Shown in pieces: positions 1 through 10,600 of a stretch of DNA of 64,000 nt (positions are counted from its first letter, which is position 1; every line of letters starts with the position of its first letter). The stretch covers positions 21,885,999 through 21,949,998 of the forward strand of contig OZ020593.1 of the NCBI GenBank assembly GCA_963971535.1, written 5' to 3'. Both the position numbers and the translations under genes were made by a program. This DNA is from Notolepis coatsorum (taxonomy: Eukaryota; Chordata; Actinopteri; Aulopiformes; Paralepididae). Under the pieces are notes generated by a model that did not search any database, was not told where the DNA came from, and saw nothing but the letters and a program-made list of their open reading frames with translations.

Positions 1-820
1 CCGCTATAATCCATTATAATCGGTCATGGAAAACGGCCTTTTGAGCCTCAGAGAGGATAAATAGCAGTAAATAGCAGCGTGGGAGGATTGTAAATACGGT
101 AGCTTTGGCCGCATTTAATTCCTAATAGGTGACAGTGCACCCATCGCCTTTTGGTTAAAAACTCAAAAGTCCCAAACAGAAAGAATAATCCGATTTCACG
201 CGGTTGTAGTCGAGACTTGGGGCAACATCTGGATGTAAAAACCTCATTATTGGCTCCTATTTCAGGAGAGTATCCGTTTAAATGAAAAACACAGACGCCA
301 TTTTGACAGGCATTTCTCCAACAAATCATCAACCGACAAATGAGTGCGCACAGGGGTTGGCTACAATTTGTTCTGTTTGTTCTACCAATCGTCTGGGACT
401 TTGGCTTCTTCTGAGCGAAGTGGCCCCAAAAATGTATAAGGAGCCTTGCGTTCTGAATAGCATCGTGGAGGCGGACATCCCGTTTGATTACATTACAGCA
501 GCGTGTTTGACAGTAATGAAAGACAAAAACCAAAAACACAAATCATCACTTTTCCACAACAGAGTTTTTATTATTTATTGTGGTTCTTTTTGAAGGTTTC
601 CATTGTTTTGATTTTTTAATAGTGGTTCCCTTTACATCAAATGACCCGTAAGTAGGGTCGAGGAGATATTGCACACAAACATCAGAAAAGCACTATAAGT
701 AATACCTTTACTTGAAACTAACTGCTAGAGGGTTAGATATGAGTTGGGGAAAGGGAGGGGAGGATGCAAGATCACAAGACAAATATATACCGCACGGCTG
801 CAGACAAACGTTATTAACGA
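1..820. other. No gene recognised
   Basis: Short open frames exist on both strands but none has recognisable protein similarity, splice context or composition bias. The stretch lies beyond the map1b stop codon, on the 3' side of that minus-strand gene. It could be part of a long 3' UTR or intergenic DNA; the sequence does not decide. Confidence 0.5.
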
Positions 821-827
821 TCACCCA

Positions 828-898
828 AGAGAGAGAGAGAGAGGGAGAGAGAGAGAGAGAGGGAGAGAGAGAGAGAGAGGGAGAGAGCAGGAGATAGG

Positions 899-988
<90 letters not shown>
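828..988. repeat. (GA)n microsatellite with GGGA interruptions
   Basis: About 160 bp of GA dinucleotides. The first third is broken by regular extra G's and the second part (from about 900) is pure. Open frames across it (Arg-Glu or Leu-Ser runs) are artefacts of the repeat. Confidence 0.97.
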
Positions 989-992
<4 letters not shown>

Positions 993-2755
993 AAGAGACA
1001 TGTCGGTCCAGAGCAGGTTGGGAGAGAAAGTGTGTCATGGCCATGCTATCGGCTACAGGTTTCTCTGCGGGGGGGAATGGCTCTGCTGTGTGTTACCATA
1101 AGACACGACATAAAAAACTAAACACGACCAGTTAGTTGAATGGATTGAAGAGCCTAAAAAGAAGGACGTTTCTAACTGTCTTAGCGTTATTGTAGCGTGT
1201 TTCCATTTGTATAATCACTGACTGAAGGTTCCTCTCCTTCAGTTCTCAGAAGTTGTGGTTTCTATAATATAGAATATTGTCGTCGTAATAGGATTGTGTC
1301 GTCGTGTCATGTTCGCTTTCGAAGTGTCTATTTTTTTTTCTTCTTTTTCGATTTCTTTTGCCTTTCATCTAAAAAAAAAAAAAACAGTCACTCTATCTCC
1401 CCGTCGTGTGTTCGATCCCCCTCAAGGTTAATGTATACAGATCGCTGCCTCTTCCCAACAAGTCTACGAGAAGAGGATCAGCGATTCCAGAGGCAGCGGC
1501 GTCTTGTGCGACTTATCGGCCCGTGGTGGTGCCACAGCTTACTGCACAATCACCATCTTTTTTGTTTTTGTTTTGAGTGCCGTGGACAACGAGTGGAATA
1601 CCGTAAACCACGCTTTGACATTTTGTCATGGAATGACATCTTTGCAAAGACCCTACAATGCGCCGTAACATTCTTTACGTAATTATTAGCCAAGCCTACA
1701 GCGTTCGATGCCCTTAGCGGCGGTACAGAGGAAATCCCTTCCTTTTAAAAAAAATAAAAATAAACAAAAAGAAAGAAAAAATATTAACGTATTACATTAC
1801 TCATGCACATTTCTTTCCAAACAGTCACCCTGGCACAAAGCTATTTATAATTATAGTACAGTGCTTTAGAAAAACCAAGACATTTTAAGGATTAGGAAAG
1901 TATCTTGCTTATAGCTAGTTTTAACATACAGGCAAAATGCAAGTTGTCCCACGGTTCAATTATTCCACAGAAAAAGCCGGGATAAGAGATCGCCCAGCTA
2001 CAATCCAGTTCTTAATAAACAAGGAACTTAAATAAGTTAAAACAGACGCACTCTGAAAGGAAACTCAAACATTGTATTCTAAATCAATACGCATGAGATT
2101 TTACAGATGTGAGAAAGCCACGGAAAAACTTGTTGTGACGGAAACGTTTTCCCCCCAGAGCTCCAGAGGCTAGCAAGGCAACAAAGCATAATAAATAATA
2201 ATGCATCCCAAGATATATTCAATAAATAATCACATTTAAACTCTGACAGGAAACAAACCCAGACACCAGTTTCATAGTTGGTGCACAGCATACAGTACAC
2301 ATAAAATAAATAAATAAATAAATATAAAGTTAGACAATGAGGACAATCAAGTGAGGAAATGTTTGTTGATCGGTGAGAGTATTCCTTCATGTTAACTAAT
2401 TTATTTAAATGTACCATTATGTGTATTCATAATAGTCCTTTTTTGGGAATGGGCTTTTACGTATATAGTTGTTTGATTGACATTTTCCAATTAGGGTAGG
2501 GTTCATGTTCACTATCAGTATTTGCTGTCTGCTAGTTTAAGTGCATCACATGTTTTTTTACATTCATTTTTACTATCTAAGGCAATAAGAGAAAATGTGT
2601 TTCTTTTGATCCTTTGGTGTGATTATGAATATCAGGTTTTTTCTTTTTGTTCTTGGCTGGCAGATACATTTATCAGAAACCATAATTTTGACCTTTTTTT
2701 CCTGGGAATACATCTCCAATCTACCTGAGAATAGATTAAGAATCTCAGCACATTA
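989..2755. other. No gene recognised; AT-rich, downstream of map1b
   Basis: I see homopolymer A and T runs near 1329-1385 and 1746-1780 and a short (AAAT)n tract near 2303-2325, but no coding signature. If the map1b 3' UTR is as long as in other vertebrates, part of this may be transcribed from the minus strand. Confidence 0.4.
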
Positions 2756-2760
2756 AGAAG

Positions 2761-3352
2761 TATATCCTTACATTAACCGTGCCACAGCTAATATATCCTT
2801 ACATTAACTGAACCACAGCTTATATCCTTACATTAACCGCACTACAGCTAATATATCCTTACATTAACCGTGCCACAGCTAATATATCCTTACATTAACC
2901 GTGCCACAGCTAATATATCCTTACATTAACCGTGCCACAGCTAATATATCCTTACATTAACCGTGCCACAGCTAATATATCCTTACATTAACCGTACCAC
3001 AGCTAATATATCCTTACATTAACTATACCACAGCTAATATATCCTTACATTAACCGTGCCACAGCTAATATATCCTTACATTAACCGTACCATAGCTAAT
3101 CTATCCTTACATTAACCGTACCATAGCTAATCTATCCTTACATTAACCGTACCACAGCTAATATATCCTTACATTAACTGTACCACAACTAATATATCCT
3201 TACATTAACCGTACCACAGCTAATATATCCTTACATTAACTGTACCACAGCTAATATACTGTATCCTTACATTAACCGTGCCACAGCTAATATATCCTTA
3301 CATTAACTGTACCACAGCTAATATATCCTTACATTAACCGTACCATAGCTAA
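2761..3352. repeat. 31-bp minisatellite, about 19 copies
   Basis: Tandem copies of a unit of about 31 bp built around ATCCTTACATTAACCGTGCC followed by ACAGCTAAT. Units differ mainly at the GTGCC/GTACC and CACAG/CATAG positions. The array ends about 415 bp beyond the map1b stop codon in the gene's direction, so it may lie in the 3' UTR. Confidence 0.95.
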
Positions 3353-3766
3353 GATACATCATAACTGTAGATGGATGGTGTTTTGGTTTTCATTCTCTTT
3401 TCTCCCATTACAAAGTCTATTCCTATGTAGAGGACCAGATGACATATTGGGAGGTTTGTCTGCTTCCATCTTCTCTCAGCAACATATTATCATCATTATA
3501 ATATATTTCATTCATAGGTTACGCTACAGGACGTCGCAATAAGACCCATTGCAAGGAGGCCCTTGAGCTAATATACAGTAGCGTTTGCATTTATTTCTAT
3601 AGTTATTAAGAGTATCGTTTATTGAGCATTTTTAAGTACCATATATCACATATCTTCTCCAGTTTTATTTTAGATTCATCCAATTTCCCACCGCTAACAA
3701 TGGTCCCATTCGTTATCACCTAGTGGTCACTTCACGTATTGACGAGCAGGCTGGTGTACTGTAGGC

Positions 3767-3922
3767 TTACAGCTCTATCTTGCAGGCGGGGAAGGACTCG
3801 TCCTGCATGACGACGGTACTGCTGCTGGCCAGGACCATGATGTTGAGCTCCTGCTGTTTGTCGTGGGTCTCCTGGTACCATTCTCTCATCACGTCGGAGT
3901 CGTGCGTCGGGATCAGAGTCAC
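3767..3922 (-). CDS. map1b: map1b exon 7 (last coding exon), light-chain C-terminus
   Basis: This exon encodes the final 51 residues and the stop of microtubule-associated protein 1B. The translation begins VTLIPTHDSDVMREWYQETH and ends DESFPACKIEL followed by TAA, close to the invariant vertebrate MAP1 light-chain C-terminus. The minus-strand acceptor reads CCTATAG before GTGACT, and phase 0 agrees with the exon 6 donor. In the MAP1 family this end of the light chain (LC1) takes part in heavy chain-light chain association and in actin binding. The exon continues into a 3' UTR whose end I cannot place; the 31-bp minisatellite at 2761-3352 may be inside it. Confidence 0.96.
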   Translation of the reverse strand: MTLIPTHDSDVMREWYQETHDKQQELNIMVLASSSTVVMQDESFPACKIEL

Positions 3923-3985
3923 CTATAGGATCAGGATATGAAGATTTGTTTTTAGCTTAAAGCCAAAGGTTCAGTTGGGTTGTGA

Positions 3986-4321
3986 GCAGGGTTGCGTGTA
4001 TGCCTTCTACGACGGAACTGCGTTTCCGCGTTCGAGTTTTGCGCTCTGATTGGCCAGGTCATGTGACATGTGCGCCAATCGTGGGACAGCAAGTTCTGCG
4101 CCTATTTCCGGGTCTAACAGCCTGCAAACTACCTGGCGTTCTATCGCCATGCTCTAAGACAAACTCTAACCTTAACCAACTTCGAACGAGCGCATACGCT
4201 TAACCAGTGTAGAAACTTGCGGTCCCACAATTGGGCGTACATGTCACATGACCAGAAATGACCTGGCCAATCAGAGACGCAGAAACGCAGTTCTGTTGTA
4301 GAAGGCATTCAGGCAGCAGGG
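3986..4321. mobile_element. Foldback/MITE-like element with arms of about 95 bp
   Basis: The left arm (about 3999-4096) and right arm (about 4212-4307) are imperfect inverted copies. Both contain TGCCTTCTAC, CTGATTGGCCAGGTCAT, a CATGTGACATGT-type segment and AACTTGC in matching order. A weaker extension reaches about 3986 and 4321. The centre (4097-4211) is unique. There is no transposase and no clear target duplication, so the superfamily is open. It lies in the map1b intron between exons 6 and 7. Confidence 0.7.
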
Positions 4322-4504
4322 TCACTATGATTTTTTTTTAATCAGGTAAAATCCAGATTTTCTGATATTATCCCAATATGAGGGTGATTGTTTTCTGATA
4401 CAATATAGTTTCAAGTTTGTTTATTATATGTCACAACAAAATACAGAATACTTTATATGAAATTCCTTTATTTTATGGCTCACATTATTTAGAGAATTTA
4501 AAAT

Positions 4505-4547
4505 AAACCGACATGTTTCGGCATACATAGGGCCTTCATCAGGGTAT
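4505..4547 (-). ncRNA. Hammerhead-ribozyme-like motif (candidate)
   Basis: Read on the minus strand the order of parts fits a type I hammerhead: stem I 5' strand (AATACC), CTGATGA (4536-4542), a short GGC/GCC stem II, GAAAC (4515-4519), a minimal stem III and a GTC cleavage triplet (4510-4512) followed by GGTTTA, which pairs partly with stem I. Similar minimal hammerheads are known from Penelope-like elements. Stem I has a mismatch and stem III is tiny, so activity is uncertain. Confidence 0.45.
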
Positions 4548-4679
4548 TGATGAAGGCCTGTGGTAATATTGAGTTGAATTTCATAAACAGCCTTGTATAC
4601 TGTTTAGCAGAAGTGGTAGCAGGGATAGTTGAATAGACAAAGGTCACACCTACTGTGACCAGATAGTACTGTATGGTAA

Positions 4680-5340
4680 TCTGGCCCAAAGGGTCAAAGA
4701 GTATTCACACCCCCCCACCAGAGGACATCAGGCTAGCCCCCCCTCGTGAGACAAGACAGGCCCCTTCATCTCAGCAAAAGATCACATCAACGGGGGCCAC
4801 CGCTGTCCCATCACGTCGCCACAACCCAGGGGGGAGGGGCTGCCAGCGCCCACAGGAGACCGCTCACAGAAGACGCCCACGGACCAACTGTATTATGTAA
4901 AGCTATTATTGGCTAGAAATTAGAGTATATAAGAGGACACAAAATGGTAGTTCAGGAGCCCAGACCGAACCAACCCCAGGGGTCTGCGGCTCCACCCCTC
5001 CACCATCGAGAGACTGCTGTGCTGTTTGCATTTTATGTGAGTAAATACATGGGAAACACCATTTGTTGTTTAAGCTTAATGTCTGAAACCAGATTTACTC
5101 ATGTATAATGTGTGCAGTATGGTTAATGTATGTTCAGATTATGTTAACCAAGTGACTGTTTTATGTACATTATTGAGGTTTGAGATGCAAACCTGATTGT
5201 GATATTTCTGTACAACAGACAGCCCTGTTAATGTTTTCTGATAATCTTTTGTATGTAAAAGGCAACCTTCTATTCACTCTTGGCCCTGGCTCAAATAAAT
5301 CAGTTGAGTTGAACTACAGTTCTGGTTTGTCTGGCGTACA
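4680..5340 (+). other. LTR-like promoter/polyadenylation unit inside the TIR element
   Basis: A TATATAA box at 4926-4932 lies about 365 bp upstream of an AATAAA signal at 5294-5299 on the plus strand. This is the layout of a solo LTR or a small transcribed retroelement unit. I could not identify TG/CA ends or a target duplication, so it may instead be the native body of the surrounding inverted-repeat element. Confidence 0.3.
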
Positions 5341-5976
5341 CGTTTTATTCCTCATCTGCTTAAGTCAGATGAGGAGACCAACAATTCTATCACGTATGAT
5401 CCCTTCCTCCTCCTTCCAGATAATCAATCTCATTGTATTGTACTACAATAACCTCAAATTATTGTAGAAGTTCTGTGGGAATTTACCACAGGCCCCTATG
5501 TAGGCCGAAACATGTCGGTTTATTTTAAATTCTCTAAATAATGTGAGCCATAAAATAAAGGCATTTTAATATTTGTAGAGCTGCCTTGGACTTCAACTTT
5601 TTTATAACTATAACGAATCCTACCCCGGATTTAATCCAAAGAGCACCTACTGAAACAAAACCAACAACGCTGAAGCCCTCTCCATATCCTCTTTTTGATA
5701 AAACTTTATATGAAATGCTTATTTCTGAAAGAGCCCCTGAGAGTGTGCTACATATACAGTAAAAAAGAAAGTAAGTAAAAAAAGTAATTAAGAAGTCAGT
5801 AAAAGTAAGTAAAGTCAATATACATATATATACAACACAGAGTAGAATGAGTAACAATGCGGAAATGGGATGGGGTACAACTTAGGGTAGGGTGCAAATG
5901 AGGTATGGATGTAGTGCAAATATTTTTAATAATAGATACATATAAAATATATATATCATAGTAACATCATCCAGAA

Positions 5977-6383
5977 CAGGGCCGTGCAGAGACATTTAGA
6001 GGGGCAGGTGCTAACATTTTTAAAGGGGCACATGTATCAAAAAACAGCTAGACGGGCAAACGTGAGGCGAGATGCTCGGTTTGCGCTAGATTTCTATTGG
6101 CTAATGGGCCCTGTCACTCCAAGAGGGAGGGTGACGCATCGCGCAACACAAACATGCACCTCAGACAGACAGGCATTCAAATATTTATTTTTATTTATAA
6201 TACTATTAATTGTTTAAATTATTTTCGATGAGGACCATGGGAATTGCCATACATTTTTTCTTTTATAATAATAATAAAAATAAATATATATATATATATT
6301 TTTAAGGGCACTTTGGCCATCAAGAGGCACATGGGTAAGTGCTTGGGCACACAAAGCCCCCCCCCCCTCTCTGCACGTGCCTG
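5977..6383. mobile_element. hAT-type MITE with 8-bp target duplication
   Basis: The 407-bp element starts CAGGGCCGTGCAGAGA and ends TCTCTGCACGTGCCTG, so its termini are imperfect inverted repeats. It is flanked on both sides by the same 8 bp, ATCCAGAA (5969-5976 and 6384-6391). CAG-type termini with 8-bp duplications are diagnostic of the hAT superfamily. There is no transposase, so it is non-autonomous. A related left end lies at about 57115. Confidence 0.9.
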
Positions 6384-6479
6384 ATCCAGAATAAGATATT
6401 GTGCCAAAATCAGGGAGACATAATGTTTTCTGATGTAATCTAATTGAATTCCAATATCATTCCATATCATACCATATAT

Positions 6480-6852
6480 ATTCTCACACACAGTATATAC
6501 CTATCCACACCTGTATTTACCTGCACATAGTCCTTTTACATATCTGTAGATACTATATATGTATCTGTACATATCCTACTCTTACTAGTTAAACTGCTGG
6601 ACTGTATGACTACTACCATACTGTCTTTACACCTGTATCACTGTACATATTATACTACAACTCTGTACATAGATCTGATTAGCACTACACTCAGTAGTAC
6701 TCATTTGTATATTTTGTACCCAGTTTAATCACCTGTACATTGTATATTGCTGTTGCACTTGCTACTGCTACATTTGCACTCTGGTGCCAAACTTCTTTTT
6801 GTTGTACTGTACTTGTGCTGTATAATGACAATACATTTTAATCTAATCTAAT
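6480..6852 (+). mobile_element. L2/CR1-like LINE 3' end, (TCTAA)n tail
   Basis: Non-coding 3' end ending TGCTGTATAATGACAATACA and then ATCTAATCTAAT. The same sequence occurs, complete or partial, near 22509-23240, 36684-36890 and 55330-55720 (reverse) and 58205-58440 (forward), which shows it is a dispersed family. A 3' end with a short tandem tail and no poly(A) is typical of the L2/CR1 group. Confidence 0.75.
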
Positions 6853-6945
6853 TCCCATATCACTCTGATATATCATAATGAATCATTATCATATCAATTG
6901 AAAACTGATGTTTCAATCACGTTTGAGCGTTACTGTAAATCTCAC

Positions 6946-7172
6946 CTGTGTGTTGCTTCCCCACTGGGCCTTGCCCTCCAGCAGAGCGTCCAGGACTGCC
7001 TTGCTGGGCTCTGGGGCCGTCTGGTCGTTGCCACTGACCACGTAGTAGGAGGAACGCACCCGCTTGAAGAACTCTGCGTCCACATTCTTGGCATTGCAGT
7101 GATTGGGGATGTAAACCAAATCCATGTACACAGGAGGACAGTTGGGCACGGACGCCTTGCTGCTGCCTGAAC
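6946..7172 (-). CDS. map1b: map1b exon 6, conserved light-chain (LC1) domain
   Basis: 227 bp encode 75 full codons after a split Gly codon shared with exon 5. The segment reads PPVYMDLVYIPNH, then FFKRVRSSYYVVSGND, then AVLDALLEGKAQWGSNTQ, the near-invariant MAP1 light-chain fold. The minus-strand acceptor TGTTTCAG precedes GTTCAGG and the donor is ACACAG followed by GTGAGA. Phases 1 (entry) and 0 (exit) match both neighbours. In mammals this part of LC1 is released from the precursor by proteolysis and rejoins the heavy chain. The intron before it (7173-7637) is almost entirely microsatellite. Confidence 0.97.
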
Positions 7173-7180
7173 CTGAAACA

Positions 7181-7524
<344 letters not shown>

Positions 7525-7637
7525 TCAAATAAACAATTAAAGAAGCACAAATACAACCATACAACCAGGCCATTCGATTTATTTTGTATATTTTAATGCA
7601 TACTACTCAGTGTTCAGGTTTAGAATCCAGGGCTTAC

Positions 7638-10600
7638 CTGACGTGGCACTCTTCACACCCCTGGACGCGGAGGTATTGGTTGCGTTTTTGGCATCCTTCC
7701 CTTCTCCCACGCTCTTCTTCGGGGAGGCCGTCTTTGAGTCCTTCACCTTCGCCAGGCCAGTCTTTCTGGCCGGAGAGGATGACTTCTTGGTGAGCTTCTT
7801 CTTCTTGGCTTTCTCTCCGTCTGCTTTGGCGTCCTGTTCGTTTTCCTCCGCCTTGAGGGCCTCCGGGTCCACCATGCAGACGTCGGGGCGAGCCGGAGGC
7901 GGAGCAGAGTCCTTCGCCGCCACGGGAGGAGGATCCGCGTGGCGGTAGGTCAGGGTCCTATCGGTGGGAAGGGTCTCGGAGTCGTCCTCGGAGTCGATGT
8001 TAGCATCCGCCGTGATGGAGGGGCACTCCTCTGTCCCCGGGGGAACATCGGAGTCAGTCTGGGAGGGGGCAGACTCACTTATGGAGGTGGGCGGGGTCTC
8101 CTCACACTGCTTAGCGGGGAGCTTACCTCCCGGGGGCGGGGGTCCTTCTCCTGACTTGACGACGAGAGGCTTCTCCTCTTCCAGGGGGTTCTCCGCATTC
8201 GTGAAATACTCCAGAGGACTGGGGTTGATGAAAGACGGGGACAGCTCTGTCTTGGGGTGACGGTACTCGCACGAGGTGACCAAGCACAGGTCCACATCCG
8301 TCCGGGAGCGAGGGGAGGCGGCCTTCTTCGAGGGGTCTGGATCCCTGGACCCGCCGGTGAACGTGGAGTCAGACACGTCGGAGGAGAGAGGCAGGTACGC
8401 CGGGGAGGGGGCTTTAGGACCGACGGGGAATTCGGCGTGAGGCGGAGAATCTGCACATTTAAAGGGATTCGTCTCCCCGGCCAGAGACAGTGGCTCTGTC
8501 TTCTGAGCTGAGCGGGAATATGAAGGGGAGGGAGCCTTGGGAGGTGATGGTGATTTGTTGTATCTCTGAGTATATTCAGCCCCAAACGGAGCGGTGGGGC
8601 TGTGTTTATCTTTAGCCATGAGGGGACCTCCTCCGAACCCCGGTGATGAGTCAGCGGACTGAGGGGAGTGGGTGGTAGAGGCGACCATCTGGTTGACTGG
8701 GGACTTATCTCTCTGCTGAGCTGCACCCCCCCGGGACATCTCTGTCATCTGGCAGGGCGTGTTATCAGAGGCGGTGGACTGAGACGCATCTGATGGGGAC
8801 GCAGAGGCCGCACGGGCTGAGTAACTCTCTTTAAATAGCATCGGCTTCTCAAAAACAGAGCAATTATGCTGCACAGCTGGCCGTGTGTCCGTTCCCTCCG
8901 AGGGGCTGTAATCCACTTCAGTCGGGCCGTTCTCTGTGACACGCATGCTGCCTCCAAATGATGGGTACTCTGGAGACTGCTTGCTAAAGTCCAGGGCTAA
9001 GGAGTGATCGGGTGACTCCTGGCCAAACTCCACCGACATGGCCGAATTCTCTGAAGATTTTGCCTCCTGGGTTCTGGCTTTGGTCCTCGGCGAGAGATCC
9101 GGGGAGATGGACATGGGCCTGGGGCTGTCCTCCTTGGACGGAGAACCCCCGGCCTCGTGGAAGGTGGTCGGAGTCTGAACCACGGAGACGGACAGCGAGT
9201 CGTCCACCTCCGTCGAGTGAGGAGAGCCGACCTCGGCGTGGAGGGAGGGGGAGTCAGTCGTGTGCTCCTGGAAGGAGCTGGTGGCCAGGGAGGCGGTGGA
9301 GGCTGAGGCTAAGTGTGAAAATGTGTCTTCCGCTACTACCTCCTCCGGTGACCGGTCCGACGTGGTGCCCTCTGATATTGACATTTTACTACTTTCCTCT
9401 TTGAAAGCAAAGAAAGGATCCGATTCGTATTTCGTTAGGGGTGCTGAAGACGAGGCAAAATTATAATTTTCTCCATATTTCTTATGATCTAAGTCGAAGG
9501 TAGATTTATCTCTCTTTGTCGGTGAGTCGGCTCCGGTCGGAGTTGGGCTCTTTGGAGGCGACGTCGTCCTCTCTCCGGGGGAGGCGCGGCCACGTATGGG
9601 CCCGTCCACTGGGCTGACTCGGTTGGAAGAGTCCTCTTTATCACTCGTGACCTCTACAATGACGGGACCCTCTGACGCCGGTGGCATAGCCCCGGCTTTC
9701 TCATCCACCGGAGACTGATAGTAAGGTGTGTGGCCGGAGGAGTGAGGCGAGTTGGTCCCGTCCAATGTCTTGTCATCTGGGCTGTTGGAACACTCGACGG
9801 CCCCCCCTCTGGGCGTTCCCGCCAGCGTTGTGCACAGTTCGATAGGTGCGGCGAAACGCTGCATTGACTCAAAAGGCCCTTTGTGGTCCCCTGAGGGGGA
9901 GCGTATGAGAGGTGAGGTTGTAGAAGTGGAACGGAGTCTTGCTGGGTCAAGGCCAGGTTTTTCGGTCGATTCCCGGCTCGACGCGACGTCTCCCGCTGTC
10001 CCGTCGAAGGTGAACGCTTTGTCTAATTTGTCCTCCTCTAGTAATGAAGGGGGAGATAGTGTGGAGGCAGAGGGATGGTATTCTCTGCCCTCCGTGGCGT
10101 CACTCTTTGAGTGGTCTGACTCTTCCGGGCCATCCTGAAGCGGAGAGAGTTTCTTCTTCCTGTCGAAGTCCCCGGATGTGGACATCCCAAACCTGCCGAA
10201 GTCCTTAGAAGGAGAGTCGGCCTCTTCATTGGTGGTTTCGTCGCTCATAACGTCCCTGGGGGTGGACATCTCGTCCATCGGAGTAGGCACACTGGAGATT
10301 TCCATGGTAGACTGGGTGTGGCCAGAAGTAGCGGTGTATTCCTCATGGGGCTCGTCTCTGTTCTCGTCGTCTGAGGTGGGTTCACTCTCAAAGCCAATCG
10401 GGACCTTTTCATCGTGGATAGATGCGGCCGGAGAGACGGGTGAAGACACCTTGGGCGAGGTGGACATAAACAGACTCTTTTTCTCCATCCCATTTCCATT
10501 TAAGTTCTGACCTCTTCCATCCTTATCAGATGTATCACTATGCTCCTCCTCGTCTTTAGTAGTGTGTTTGTCTAGTCCCCTGCTCTGTGGCTCATAAACC

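Larger units (their letters stand above)
4465..5561. mobile_element. 1.1-kb terminal-inverted-repeat element
   Basis: The left arm 4465-4534 and right arm 5491-5561 are near-perfect inverted copies. They start CCTTTATTTTATGGCTCACA and run to the segment CCGACATGTTTCGGC. A further shared stretch (4554-4567 against 5482-5494, TTACCACAGGCC) extends the arms. The left arm holds 24 extra bases between two GGCC words that the right arm lacks. I see no transposase or reverse transcriptase frame. A hammerhead-like motif in the left arm suggests a link to Penelope-like or retrozyme-type elements. That is inference. Confidence 0.65.

Noticed and set aside
2761-3352. CRISPR-like array
   Set aside because: Units are contiguous without spacers and the window is vertebrate; it is a minisatellite.
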